Source of the DNA: Pegoplata infirma
Lineage: Eukaryota; Arthropoda; Insecta; Diptera; Anthomyiidae
Length of the DNA: 64,000 nt
Assembly: GCA_963921195.1 (NCBI GenBank)
Contig: OY992536.1
Span: 228,134,023 to 228,198,022, forward strand
Direction: 5' to 3'
Part shown: positions 45,366 to 56,619 of the stretch, one piece after another
How the letters are laid out: every line of letters begins with the position of its first letter
How positions within the stretch are numbered: the first letter of the stretch is position 1
Translations under genes and position numbers: made by a program
The notes under the pieces: generated by a model
Told to the model about the DNA's origin: nothing
Databases searched by the model: none
What the model saw: only the letters and a program-made list of their open reading frames with translations

Positions 45366-45368
45366 AAA

Positions 45369-45730
45369 TGTGGGTTCGTTTATGAACCCAGGTGGGATTT
45401 ATCCTTTTTCTATTTAAATAAAAAGGCCGGGAGTTCTTCTTAGAACTAAACAATTTATTTTTCAGCTTCTTGCTGTTTGTACTTTTAATTTTTACAAATA
45501 GATCAGCTTCTTGCTGTGGGTTAAAAGTAACTAAAAACTAACTAACTTGTAAAGAGTTACAAGTTATTAAAAAAAAAGAGAGAAACAAAAAAGCTCTACA
45601 GTAGTTTTCCCATACACTGAGCAAAAATTATGTGAAAAAAAAGAAAAATATATATGGAACAAATTAAATGAAAGTAATAAAAATTGAATAAAATAAAATA
45701 AAAATAAAAATAGTTGAAGTCGCTTCAACA
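45369..45730 (-). repeat. 5' LTR of the BEL element
   Basis: It is 362 bp. The last 20 bases on the minus strand are the complement of TGGGTTCGTTTATGAACCCA, an intact hairpin, and the first are TGTTGAAGCGACTTCAAC, also a hairpin. AGCTTCTTGCTGT occurs twice inside. Compared with the other LTR there is one G/A difference near the end and one A fewer in an A run. It should hold the promoter, but I see no element I can name. Confidence 0.95.
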
Positions 45731-45735
45731 CCTTA
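45731..45735. repeat. 5-bp target site duplication of the BEL element (right)
   Basis: CCTTA matches the copy at 32,990-32,994. Confidence 0.93.
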
Positions 45736-45849
45736 TTTTTGGAAAAATTATGAACTAAAACCAAGAAAGAAAATCTTTGGAGCCAAATCATTCCCTCTTT
45801 TTCTCAAAAATTTTGTTAATTTTCCCAGATTTTAGTTCACTTTTTTTTT

Positions 45850-46145
45850 GAGTGCAATTGTATTTCAGAATTTGTAAATTGAATTTCAGAATTTATCAAT
45901 CAATTGTATTTCAGAAATTTTCAATTGTTTTACAAAGGTTAGTTTCTAAAATACATTTGATAATTTCTGAAATACAATTGATAAATTCTGAAATGCAACT
46001 GATAATTTCTAAAATACAATTGATAAATTCTGAAATACAATTAATAATTTCTGAAATACAATTGAAATACAATTGGTAACTTCTGAAACACAATTGATAA
46101 TTTCTGAAATACAATCGATTATTTCTGAAATACAATTGAAATGGT
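45850..46145. repeat. ~22-bp tandem repeat (AATTGATAATTTCTGAAATACA type)
   Basis: At least ten diverged units of ACAATTGATAA(A)TTCTGAAAT follow one another, readable in either orientation because the unit is partly palindromic. A related but distinct array lies at 55,020-55,210. No coding value. Confidence 0.8.
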
Positions 46146-46384
46146 GTAGAATAGAACACAACATACAGCCCTGTTTTTAACAGCTGTTCTAACAAAAAAA
46201 GTCAGAAAAAGTCAGCTGTTTTACAAGGAAATTTCAACCTCGTGATTTTATACAGGGCAAAAAGTGTGACTTTTTTCACTTTATATGGCAGTTCTTTTAA
46301 GAAAAAACAAAACACGATACCCTTCACAAGGTTTGACAGTTTTTTTAGAAGAGAACACAAAAACATAATTTTGGGAGAAAATGC

Positions 46385-46465
46385 AAATAAAAGGCAAATT
46401 GGGGTGGCATCCTGCATCATTTTTAAAATTAGACACCAGCCTAAAAACATTATCATGTTAAAATA
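46385..46465 (-). mobile_element. Family X 5' terminal fragment
   Basis: It carries GGGGTGGCATCCTGCATC, AAAATTAGACACCAGCCT and AAAAACATTATCATGTTAAA, the complement of the family X 5' end, and nothing else of the family. Confidence 0.6.
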
Positions 46466-46496
46466 TTGTAGACAGAATTAATAAAGCATTTGAATA

Positions 46497-47333
46497 CCCA
46501 GGCAGAAAAATACGAACGGGGGAGCGCTGGCAAAGTACTTCTTATGGTCGCTTGAGTGCTGGGAAAGCATCACAGTTTAGTACTCTCCCAGCGTCCAAAA
46601 TGATAACCACGGTAAACAATATGCCGTTGCTATTTTAAAGCGCTTTGAAAGCGCTTTAAAAACTAAAAATATGGTACTATTATAGCACTTTTAGAACAAA
46701 AAAATGGGACGTATCTAAATTGTATAAGTCCATAAGACACAAATTTTTTGTGTGTTTATTTGAATAAAGAAATTTATTAAATTAGGATAAAAAATTGATT
46801 AATTTATTAGGATAAAAAAAATTTCGACAAACTTTGAAATATTTTCCTGGAAAATTTTGTTTTCCGTTTTCTTTGCGATTTGGAATAAAAAATTTATTAA
46901 AAATGCTTTTAGGAAAAATTTTTAAAAAGTCCCGAAAAAAAGTGGTGTATTGAACCGAAACGGGTTGTTTTCCAAAGGGATAGGTCCAGTGACATTTCAT
47001 ATCCGAAGTTTAAGACACTTCCTCACGAAAGAAACAGGTATTTTTATTTAAAAGGTGTCAAGTTTGTAATATGTGGGTCATTATGTATAAGTGACATATC
47101 ATGAGAACTATCAAGGACCGGCCACTAATCCTGCAGGGAAATAAAAAACATTCCAATTGTTATGAAAATTAATAAATTTTAATAAAAAATTTATATTTTG
47201 AACGGATTTAAATAGAAAAACATTGGCAAAGCGCTTGGAAAGCACTTTTTCGAATTCATACTACCTTCTACACAAAAAATTAAGTGCTTTGCCGAGCCTT
47301 TTTCTTTGGAACGGTTGGCAGTTTCTGCCTGGG
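46497..47333. mobile_element. CCC...GGG-ended MITE with CCCAGGCAGAAA tips
   Basis: It begins CCCAGGCAGAAA and ends TTTCTGCCTGGG, flanked by TA. The interior includes repeated AAAGCGCTTT(G/A)AAAGC words at both ends (near 46,640 and 47,235). Non-coding. Confidence 0.75.
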
Positions 47334-47825
47334 TACCTTTAATTAAAAACTTAAACCAATGAAATTCACTTGAAAAATTAGCAATACCTCAAAAACTGTT
47401 CAACTTTTAAAGTTTTTAATTACCTTTTCGTATTCAGCATCATTGTTATGTATCATTTTTACAAAAAATGAAAACCATCTCAATTTTTTTTTTACCAAAA
47501 ATGTTTAATCAATTTATAAATAAAAAAAAATCGTATTTTTTTAAACTATTGTCCTTTTAAATTTTTTATAAAGGTTTTCAATAATTTTAAACAAAAACAA
47601 TTTTTGGGGATTTTAGCGTAAATAAATTCTGGGAATTTCGTTTAAAAAATAAACAACTGGCAACACTGACTCATTGTTAGTAGGTGAGCAATAAGCAACA
47701 ATATGAAAGTAATATTAAACAAAATCCAACAAAAAAATCGGAAAATTTAAGTGAGCTAAGATCTATCCTAAAATACCCTACAACAGTGTTGTTGGAAAAA
47801 TCTTAAGTTAGTGTAAAATATTTAA
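47334..47825. other. AT-rich spacer
   Basis: I see no gene. The CTGGCAACACTGAC phrase near 47,657 could be a lone hAT MITE end. Confidence 0.4.
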
Positions 47826-48410
47826 AACATACCTACGACCTATCTCCACTCCCTAAGTAGGCTTTCATTCAAAATTACATGTTTATAAAATTTGTTCCAA
47901 CTGTTATTTGTATGGGAGCCTACTTAGGGAGTGGAGATAGGGAGTATGTGTGTTTTAAAAAAATGTTGTAGGGTAAAAATAAATGGGGGTCGGTCTCACT
48001 AATGACCACTCTCGGATGCACCATTGGACCGGTAGAAGCTGATTAAATAAAACAAATTTAAAAAATAAAAATAAAAATGTATGGGGACCGCCTTAACAGT
48101 TAAAGATAGAGAGTAGGTGTGTTCAGAAAAAATGTTTGGACCAAAAAAATATTGTGGGTCAGTCATACATTTGATTGCTCTAAGGGCACTATTAAGGCAG
48201 TTAGAGCGGTTGGAGCAAATTTTAAAAAATTTAATTTTGTGTGGTAGCCCCCTTATTGTAGATAGGGTATTAGTTTGTTCCAAAGAAATGTTAAGACGTA
48301 AAAATTAATGGGCGTCAGTCTTATATATGACCCCTCTATAACGCACCATTGGAGCAGTAGAAATGGTTTTAAGATTGGAAAATTACAATAAAATTTTTTC
48401 AAAAAATTTT
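47826..48410. mobile_element. Decayed relic of the foldback element arm
   Basis: It contains several units of the ~163-bp repeat that builds the arms at 37.7-38.7 kb: AACATACCTACGACCTATCTCC, ATGGGGGTCGGTCTCAC, GCACCATTGGACCGGTAG and AAATATTGTGGGTCAGTCATAC. The units are in both orientations around 47,900, so part of both arms may be represented. No core frame is left. Confidence 0.75.
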
Positions 48411-49169
48411 AAAAAATAGTAATAATCGTTATCCCAAGATCCTCCTGGGCAAAAAATTTGTAGAATCGATTGAAGTTTTACAAAAAAAAAAATTCAAAAA
48501 AAAAATCGAAGAGTACAAACATTTTTAAAAATGAGATTTAAATTTTAAAACTTAAAAATCGCATACTACTAGAGCGCTTTTAAGAATATTTTGGTATTTG
48601 GTACGAAAAAAAAAAAAAATTTTGAAAAACAAAATTGAATTTTGAGCTATTATTGAAGAAGTTATGAGTAAAAGAAGTTTGAGTAAAGGAACAACTTCCA
48701 ATTTTTAAAAATTCGATATCTTTTGAACGGGTCATCAAAAAAATCTGAAAATTTACTACGAAGGAGTTTTCGAAGGGTACTAAAAACTGTTAGCAAATTG
48801 GGAAAATCTAAAAAAAAACTTTTTCAAAGTGTCCGATTTGGCGTGGAATTTCCCATATATATATGCCAAACTTCAAAAGCTTCTTATTTCAGACGGATTA
48901 TGAGTCGATTAATATACTTTTAGGTGATATATTTGTGGTAGTTACAAATATCAGCACAATCTCATTATAAGCCACAGAGAGGTGTAGGGTATAAATATAA
49001 ATAAAGCATAATAAACTAAAATACTTTTTGGTGGGATTTATATTTTAACCTTGAAAAGTTTTAAAATATTTTTAGCCAAATGGAACAATTTGGACCCGTG
49101 CAACTAGGGGGTTAAAGCTTGGCACTAAATTTATTTTTTTTGTCGCACCTGACATACAGTAAATGTATA
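48411..49169. other. Gene-free AT-rich stretch with a repeat shared with 62.2-62.3 kb
   Basis: The segment GTGCAACTAGGGGGTTAAAGC and TTGGCACTAAATTTATTTT (about 49,099-49,140) matches GTGCCGCTCGGGGGGTTAAAG near 62,300, together with AGCCAAATNGGA just upstream, an undefined interspersed repeat. Confidence 0.5.
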
Positions 49170-49529
49170 CAGTTGCGTTCAGAATAATAGGAGTAAAATA
49201 AGAGTGAGTATTGGGATTTTTCTCTGATCAAATTCTAATACCTGCCAAAAGTGTCCGTCCTCTAAGGGTAACTCACATGCTAAATGTAACCCCGATCGGA
49301 GTTTGAGCCACACTTTGAGCTTCAAAATTGGCATTTTTTGCAAAGAAGTCCATTTTATGATTTCAACAAAATATATATTGAATCGGTAATTTTTTACCCC
49401 CTACCAAAGAGGGTTAATGTTTTTTAAAGATAATATATAAATACTAAATTATAGTTGGGGTCAAAAACAGAAGCCATGTTGTACTTGTTTATAGCATAAA
49501 GTTTAAGTTCTCAAATTAAAATTTTCTGC

Positions 49530-51130
49530 AGCGCACAGAGGGCCAGAATGATCCAATTCCGGCCAAAAGTCTTTATCGTTGTTGGATCCGCCTGAAAATT
49601 TGCTTCTAGGGGCATTCGAGGTCGCTGATTTCAAAATTTAGATAAAAACTAAAAAAAATCAAAATGGCGGATCCAATATGGCGGACAATTTTTTTTTTAA
49701 ATTGTCGGATTGGACTCAAATTTTGTTTTATGCGGGTCTTGGAGTTACTGAAAAAGAATTGTTACTCCGAATTTTGACAAAAAAAATGGCGGACTAAATA
49801 TGCCTCTTAAAGTTTAAAGAATGATCCATCTCCGGCCAAAAGTCTTTATCGTTGTTGGATTCGGCTGAAAAAGTGCTTCTAGAGTATTTCGGGACGTTGA
49901 TTTCAAAATTTAACTTAAAAACTAAAAAAGTCCAATATGGCGTACAATTTTTTTTAATAATTGGCCGATTTAACTCAAATTTTGTTTTAAGGGGGTCTTG
50001 GAGTTACTGAATAAGAATTACTGACGTGAATTTTGAAAAACAAAATGGCGGACTAGATATGCTTAGTAAACTTTGTTACAAGTAATTAAAAAACAGTTAT
50101 ATTCCTTTTCTTTGTTGAAGCTAGCTGAAAGTGTGGCCTAGTAAATTTCCGGGTCTGTTATCTTAAAATCGAACTGATAAAATTCAATATGACGGAAACA
50201 ATATGGTGGCTAGAATTTTTAACTTTGTCTGATATAACAAAAAATTATTTTTAAGAGTATTAAGAATGTCTGAAGTTAAATCTACGCACATAATTTTTAT
50301 ATATATTTTTTTTATATTTGATATAAATATGGAAATGGTGTAAATGACTTACTTAGTTTCAGAAAAGCTTTTGGAAATGGTGACGACAAATTATTCACTT
50401 TTTTTTCTTTATTTTGGAAATTCAATAAAAAAATCTTTAAATTTAATTGGAAATGGTGTAACTGAAATTTTCCATAATTCTACAAAAAAATAGAAATGTA
50501 GATAATTTTTTTTTCCTACACTTAAGGCACTCTCTGACGACAAAAAAAATAATCAAGCCGTAAAACATTATTTTGGGTTAAATTATTTTTTTAAAAACAA
50601 ATCTCGGACCACTGCATATATAGCTGTAATTTCGCCATTTATCATTTCGAGCAAGTTTGGGCAACTTTTTTCGAAACATATGGATCTATTCTATATAAGA
50701 AAAAATATAGACTGATTGTATCGAACTGAGGATCGCTGAGGATTTTTTCGGCGCGAAGTCAATAATTAAAAAATCATAGTTATTTTCACAAAAACGCGAA
50801 TTGCTGTCAATAAAATAAGTTATATTTTTCCATATTATTTTCGTCAAAAAGGTTAATATATAAGGGTGAACCCTGCAAATCAAAAGTTGGTCATTAGCAA
50901 TAGAAATGTGTAAAAAAAAATAAAAAAGTACCACCAGTTACAAATTTTTTTTTTCAACTTTTTTAACTTTGAAGACCTGTCGAAGGAAATGGTGTAGTTG
51001 GATCATAAAGATAAGTTCAGGAAACCAGCTCCTATATATGTCCAACAAATTGGTATAGTTATTTTTTAAGAATTGAATATAAGGACTTTTGGCCGGAAAT
51101 CGATCTGGCTGGCCCTCTGTGCAGCGGTTA
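49530..51130. mobile_element. Probable TIR element with GCACAGAGGGCCAG ends
   Basis: The left end GCACAGAGGGCCAG...TTCCGGCCAAAAGTC (49,530-49,575) is the complement of GACTTTTGGCCGGAA...CTGGCCCTCTGTGC-type sequence at about 51,085-51,128. Inside is a ~270-bp direct duplication (49,550-49,815 and 49,820-50,085), each with CGGCCAAAAGTCTTTATCG, GTCTTGGAGTTACTGAA and AATGGCGGACTA. No coding region and no clean duplication at the flanks. Confidence 0.6.
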
Positions 51131-51544
51131 TTTTTGACCCTCAGTCAATGTGGGTTAAAGACGTCCTAGATCGGTAAGGTTTCATAACAGACTAATAGTT
51201 ATCTTAAAGGATGCCACGACACCAAAAAATCCGTTATTTGCCCAAAAATGTAATTTATACACTCAAAAAAAAAAAAAACTCTGTAAAATGACAAGAAAAA
51301 TTTTTAACTTTTTTTTTGTTACCTCCGTTTTGACAAGAATTCCTTATTATTTTACGCTTTTTAGCATTATTTTGGTAATTTTACAAGCTTTTTACCAAAA
51401 AAATTTTAAATTTACAATTTTTTTGACGCGAAGGAGTTTTCGTGACTTTACTAAATTTTTTACTACCTCCGCGCAATAAGACTTTCAAGAAATTCTCCTA
51501 AATTTACTAGTTTTTTTGTAAAAAATTTTGGAAATTTGTAAAAT

Positions 51545-51645
51545 TACAAGAAAAAAGAGCCTGCGAATTTTTTGCCATTCCATGCAAAACGAATTGAAAT
51601 ATCGGTCGAGGACCCCCTAAGTTTATATATTACTAGCTATACCCG
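51545..51645 (-). mobile_element. Family X / DINE 3' fragment
   Basis: It carries GCCATTCCATGCAAAACGAA, TTGAAATATCGGTCGAGGACC and CCCTAAGTTTATATATTA, the complement of the conserved family X 3' block. Confidence 0.55.
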
Positions 51646-53290
51646 GTCCGCGTTGCTGGCCCTAACAAAAAAACTGTCTTATATTGCAACTTAATTTAAA
51701 TATAGTGTCGGACAAAATTAAAGCACGGGTCCGGGCCCAGCTAGTAACCTTTGGTTCCACCCTCAGTTAGCACTATCTATAGAGAAATCTCAACAAAATC
51801 GGTTCAGCCGTTTTTGCGTGATTTCGAAACAGACAGACATAACGTTAAGTATAGTACAAAGGGGTGTGTAATTTAAAGCATTTTTATCGAATCGTGATAG
51901 TTCCATGCTGAATCCTCGATTAGTACTATCTGTGCTGCAAATTTCATTGACATCCGTTTTGTCGTTTTTGTGTGATTGCGAAAGAGGAGGAAATAACTTT
52001 TTATTTATGAAAAACCGGAGTGATATTGTAAACCCTTTTGCCGAATCGCGCTATACATATGACCTACAGTTCCCGCTCGGTTAGTTCTATCAGTAGTGAC
52101 AGATTCGGCTTATCCGTTTTTGCGTGATTTCAAAACAGGCAGATATAACGTTCAGTATAAAACAAAGGGGCTTGTAAATTTTGGACTCTTTTTTCAATCG
52201 TGGTCAGTATAGTACTAAGGGCGTTGCAATTTTGATCCCTTTTTCCAATAACGATCTTATATGGCCTACATATGCATTTGGGTAGCACTGTATGTAGTGA
52301 AAATGTCAAGAGAATCGGTTCAGCTGTTTTTGTGTGATTGCGAAACAGGCAGACAATGTCCAGTATAGTACAAAGGTGCGTGGCATTGTACGCCCCTTTT
52401 CCAATCGTAGTATAACATGGCCTATAGTTCCGCACTCGGTTAATACTATCAGTGCTGAAAATTTAATTAAAATCAAATCAACAGTTTTTGCGTTATTGTG
52501 GAGCATGCAGAAATAACATTCAATTCAATACAAAGGGGCATGGCATTTTACGCCCATTGGTTTGATCACGCTCTAATTTAGCACATAGTTAGTAATTGGT
52601 TAGTACTATAGTTTGTTTAAATTTCATTAAAATCGCTCCATCCGTTTTTATATATAGATGTCAATAGTGGTGCAATGTAAAATTTAGATTTTGCCAACCC
52701 CTCCGCCCACTGGCAAAAAAGCATTGCATTTTACGCCCATTTGTCCGATCACGGTCAAATTTGGCACATAGTTAGTACCTGGTTAGTACTATATTTGGTG
52801 TAAATTTCATTAAAATCGGTCCATCCGTTTTTTATATATAGATATCATTAGTGGTGCAATGTAAAAATTGGATTTTGCCACGCCCCTCCGCCCACACTCA
52901 AAAAACTAAAAATCTGAATGCCATTTTACGCTACTTTGTCCGATAACGCTCAAATTTGGCACATAGTGAGTACTCAGTTAGTACTATTTGATATAAATTT
53001 CATCAAAATCGGTCTATCCGTTTTTTATATATAGATGTCATTAGTGGTGGAATACAAAATTGGATTTTGCCACGCCCCTCCGCCCACAGACGGAAAATCA
53101 AAAATCCGACTTGACAGTGTTACTCCCCAGGCTATTCTGAATATTCCCTGAAAATTTCATCAAGATCGGTCCAGCCGTTTTCGAGTCCATACGGAACATA
53201 CATACATACATACATACATACATACATACATACATACATACATACATACCCACATACTTACATACATACATCCATTTTTATATATATAGA
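51646..53290. repeat. Satellite-like tandem array, ~185-bp units, ending in a CATA microsatellite
   Basis: It starts ACTAGCTATACCCGGTCCGC, a block commonly seen at the start of insect interspersed repeats. From about 52,490 units recur near every 185 bp with GCATTTTACGCCCATTTGTC, CACATAGTTAGTAC(C/T)TGGTTAGTACTAT, AAATTTCATTAAAATCGGTCC, ATCCGTTTTTTATATATAGA and GGATTTTGCCACGCCCCTCC. The earlier part (51,700-52,490) has older, less regular units. It ends with (CATA)n at about 53,200-53,275 and TATATATAGATT. Confidence 0.75.
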
Positions 53291-53299
53291 TTTATCCAT

Positions 53300-53890
53300 T
53301 TCTAAGACACAAAAAAAAAAATGATGGAAAAAAAGTTTGATGAAACAAAAAAAAATTATGAAAAAAAAAGTTAATGAAAAAAAAAAATTGCTAAAAAAAA
53401 TAATTGACGTAAAAAAAATTGATGAAAAAAAAGTTTGATAAAAAAAATGTATGAAAAAAAAATTATGAAAAAAAATTTAAAAAAAAGTTTGATAAAAAAA
53501 AATTTATGCAAAAAAATTGAAGAAAAAAAAATTTGATGAAAAAAAAAATTAAAAAAAAAAAAAAATTGATAAAAAAAAACAAATTTGATGAAAAAAATAA
53601 TTAATGAAAAAAAAATTTAAAGAAAAAAAGATTAAGAAAAAATGTTTGATGAAAATAATTATGTTACATTTTATTCACCAGCTGGTAAAAACGATTTTAT
53701 TCCCAGCAGTTGCATTTTTATCCAAGTTACAAATCGAAGTTACAAACCATTTTGGTTTTAAGAAAATTAAAACAGTAATTCTTATTTTCTCTTTTGTTAG
53801 TCGGTAGCTTTATAGTCAAACTGAGGTTGCGTCCTGCAACATTTTTAAAATTAGACAACATTTTAAAATTGTTAAAAAACAAGGAAAACT
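53300..53890 (-). mobile_element. Family X repeat, copy 6
   Basis: Minus strand; it has the minisatellite tract, one good palindrome (CCAGCTGG near 53,689), a degraded partner, and the ATAGTCAAACTGAGGTTGCG and CCTGCAACATTTTTAAAATT end. Confidence 0.65.
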
Positions 53891-54035
53891 GCCAACTATT
53901 GGTAAAATGGGATTACGACACATTTACAACAAGGTTTTTTTTTTAGGGTAAGATTTTATTGAGCCAAATTATTGATAAAACCAACATTTCCTTGAAATCT
54001 GCTAAATTTTACTCCTATTATTCTGAACACAGCTG

Positions 54036-54651
54036 TATTTGAAATTCAAATTTTTTTCAAATAATTTTTATTACGCATTTATCCAGTTTAAGGTTTAAAA
54101 TCTATTCGCTTATTGTTATGATGTCTACTTTTCAGGTTTGTAATAAAAATGTTATTATTACTTTATTTATTATGCTTTTTTAGAGTATTTATTACTTCCA
54201 CATATTTTCCTTTATTTTATTTTTTTTTGTTTTTATATTTATTTTTTTTTACATCTTATTATGGTTGCTTCGTTTTTGTTTTATATCAAAAAACACAAAA
54301 AAAAAATATTAAGAATTTCATAAATTTAGTATTCATTTGAGTTGCTTTAAACTTTTTTTAATGGCAAAAGACAAAAAGTATGAAAAAGTTGAAAAAAAAA
54401 AATACTGTTAATTTTTATTAGATTTTACTTTTAAATTAACTGCGTAATAAAAAAATACTCGTATGTACTTGAGGTTGTCGTTGGCGGGATTTATTTTTTT
54501 CCAGCAAAAATTAAAAAAAAAAACTCTTATAATTATTTAATGAAAAATGGTGTACTTAAAGCTATTAGTAGTATATTTTTTTACATTTTAGCCAAAAAAA
54601 CTTCTACTTTTTTGTTAACAATATATAAAATTATTCATTATAAGAAGACTT
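54036..54651. other. AT-rich spacer
   Basis: I see no gene; the open frames are Phe/Leu/Ile-rich translations of T-runs. Confidence 0.45.
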
Positions 54652-55454
54652 CCCAGCAAAAATATATCGAGATTTTGGCGACACAGCATCTTTTTATAGC
54701 ATACCGAAGCGCATCCAAAGAGCGCTCTTGAGGATGCAGTAAAATTAAGGGGAAAAATTTTAGTTTTTTGTTAAGATTTTTTATATAAAACTTAAAATAT
54801 AAAATTACATTTCGATACAATTTCGCACATGCTTTCCCATTTAATATATTTAATACTTTTTGAATGAAAAACCATGAGTTTTGGACAAAGACACATGATT
54901 TGACTGCATAATTTTTGCGCATTAATCAACGCTGAAAAGAGTGCTTCAATCATAACACCTTTAACACATTTTGAATGAAAAAAAAAAATTGAGTACACCT
55001 TTAATTTCAGAAAATGCAAATTATATTACAAAAAATGTTCAATCATATTTTAAAATCTCCAATTATATTTAAAAATTTCCAATTATATTTCAAAAATTTC
55101 CAATATAGTTGAAAATTTTTGAAATGTAATTGAACATTTTTTAGTTATAAATGGTAATTTCTGAAATATAAATGGAAATTTCTGAAATATAAATTGAAAT
55201 ATTCGAAATATAATTGGATTTTTTTTTTTGAATATGATGGGAGTTTCATCTTTATTCTGCTTAAATTAGATATAAAAAGGTACATGAATTCATCTTAAGC
55301 ATCTTAAGAGCACTTTTTCTGGCTATCCAACTAGCGCTCTAAAGTGGGACATCGCCTTAGAGAATCATGCATGAATTCAGCACGTTTGGAAGCGCTACTT
55401 GACTCAGGATTCCTTTCCAAAAGCTGCTGCCAGTTCAGCAAAATTTCTGCTGGG
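54652..55454. mobile_element. CCC...GGG-ended MITE, CCCAGC copy 3
   Basis: It begins CCCAGCAAAAATAT and ends ATTTCTGCTGGG, flanked by TT on both sides. It contains a tandem array (55,020-55,210) of ~22-bp AATTTCCAATTATATTT(C/A)AAA units and subterminal AGCGCTC(T)T words at both ends. Confidence 0.7.
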
Positions 55455-56113
55455 TTGTGTCAACATTTGTTAGAAAATCGAGTTTGGTTAATTTTTATTA
55501 AAATTAAGCGGACCTGACAAAAAAAATTCAATCCAAATTTCAATAAATTTGCTTGTGATTGTTATGTGAATTTGTGTTTGGACTTTATTTGAATTCACAA
55601 TGAATTTAATTATTTTTTTTTGGAGAGCAAGAATCTTTGAGATTAAGGCGAATACAAAACAATCCAGCAATTATTTTTCTTTTCAATGTCAGAATAGTTG
55701 GACTTACATTGCCAGCAGTTAATCGGCGACGATGTGTGGTCATAACATTGCCCTGTACATAACATTAACCACGGATTTGAAATTATTTATACCGGGTTTT
55801 AGCGGAATCTATTAAACTACTATATACTTCTTATACAGAGCGAATTAGGCTAAATAGAAATTTAATAATTAGACCCCGGAGCGATCAGTACTTACAGAAA
55901 AAAACAAATAAAATTACTGACAAAAAATGCCACCATTATGCACGTCTCCAAAACAGAAAATGAAAATTCCTTCATTTGTGTCTGCAATTCCATATCATGT
56001 TGGTAACTCTTGCGAAATAATGTAAAAGACAAAAAAGTTGAAAGAAAGTATGAGGTAAGGTTGAGATTGCTAGAAATAGAATTGTAGTGTTGGAATCTGT
56101 TTAAATTTATTCT
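55455..56113. other. Unassigned stretch
   Basis: I see no gene or repeat ends. Composition is slightly less A/T-extreme, so host sequence is possible. Confidence 0.4.
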
Positions 56114-56121
56114 GTAGAAAC

Positions 56122-56584
56122 TAGTGCCTACGGTCAGTACCGTAGAACCGGGAATACCGGTATTCCCGGTTCTCGGTATTACCGGGAAATGGTACCGGTT
56201 TCCCGGTTCTTGAATAATTTCCGGGAATGCCGGTATTCCCGGTTCCGGTTCTGACGGTATTACCGGTATTCCCGGGACTACCGGTAAGTATATTTTGTAA
56301 AATTTTGTACAATTAAAATTTTATCTTTGCTTTTACCAAAAAACATACAAAACATGTGAAAAACACCATTTCCATTTTTTTATGAATTTAAGAAAAAATA
56401 GTTACATGGTTTTTAAATAATTTTACAAACACAACTAAATATTTCTGAAACACAGATTAAATGGTGTAATTTAAATAATTTATGGTTTAGTATTTTTTTT
56501 GTTTTTTGAGAACCGGTACCAGGATCAGAACCGGGAATACCGGTATTCCCGGGAATACCGAGAACCGGGAAATGGGGGGCACTA
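56122..56584. mobile_element. hAT-type MITE filled with ACCGGTATTCCCGG words
   Basis: It begins TAGTGCC and ends GGCACTA, flanked by a perfect 8-bp duplication, GTAGAAAC (56,114-56,121 and 56,585-56,592). Both subterminal regions are dense in ACCGGGAATACCGGTATTCC-type palindromic words, about fifteen ACCGG or CCGGT motifs in all. The tips are short but the duplication is exact. Confidence 0.8.
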
Positions 56585-56619
56585 GTAGAAACTATAAATA
56601 TTAACATATTGAGGGCCTA

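Larger units (their letters stand above)
43223..45368 (-). other. Long untranslated leader of the BEL element
   Basis: It is 2.1 kb between 5' LTR and gag, with no long frame. It contains three GGCAAC(G)G(T/C)AGGC repeats near the gag start, a ~120-bp tandem repeat array (43,590-44,060), and near the LTR a consensus 5' splice site. Short CAACAA/GTTGTT-rich direct repeats lie at about 45,020-45,150. Confidence 0.75.
32995..45730 (-). mobile_element. BEL/Pao LTR retrotransposon, near-intact, split by a DNA transposon
   Basis: On the minus strand the order is 5' LTR (45,369-45,730), PBS candidate, a 2.1-kb leader, gag-protease-RT-RNase H-integrase, a third downstream frame, PPT and 3' LTR (32,995-33,357). 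Removing the 3,367-bp foldback insertion and one 9-bp duplication leaves about 9.36 kb, and the gag-pol frame rejoins in register. The LTRs differ by one substitution and one 1-base indel, so the insertion is recent. The domain order (protease, RT, RNase H, integrase), the protease type and the 5-bp duplication are those of the BEL/Pao group. Confidence 0.96.
49170..54035. mobile_element. Tc1/mariner-type ends enclosing a composite of other repeats
   Basis: The left end CAGTTGCGTTCAGAATAATAGGAGTAAAAT-like sequence (49,170) and right end TTTTACTCCTATTATTCTG...CAGCTG (54,035) are inverted repeats, each next to TA. Such CAGT...AGAATAATAGGAGT ends are common in insect Tc1-mariner MITEs, normally far shorter than 4.9 kb. 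The interior holds a duplicated 270-bp unit, a palindrome-ended region, a satellite-like array and a family X copy, so the two ends may belong to one element enlarged by insertions or to two neighbours. Confidence 0.5.

Noticed and set aside
53205..53275. CATA repeats considered as a CRISPR-like or regularly spaced array
   Set aside because: It is a plain 4-bp microsatellite without spacers, and the genome is eukaryotic.
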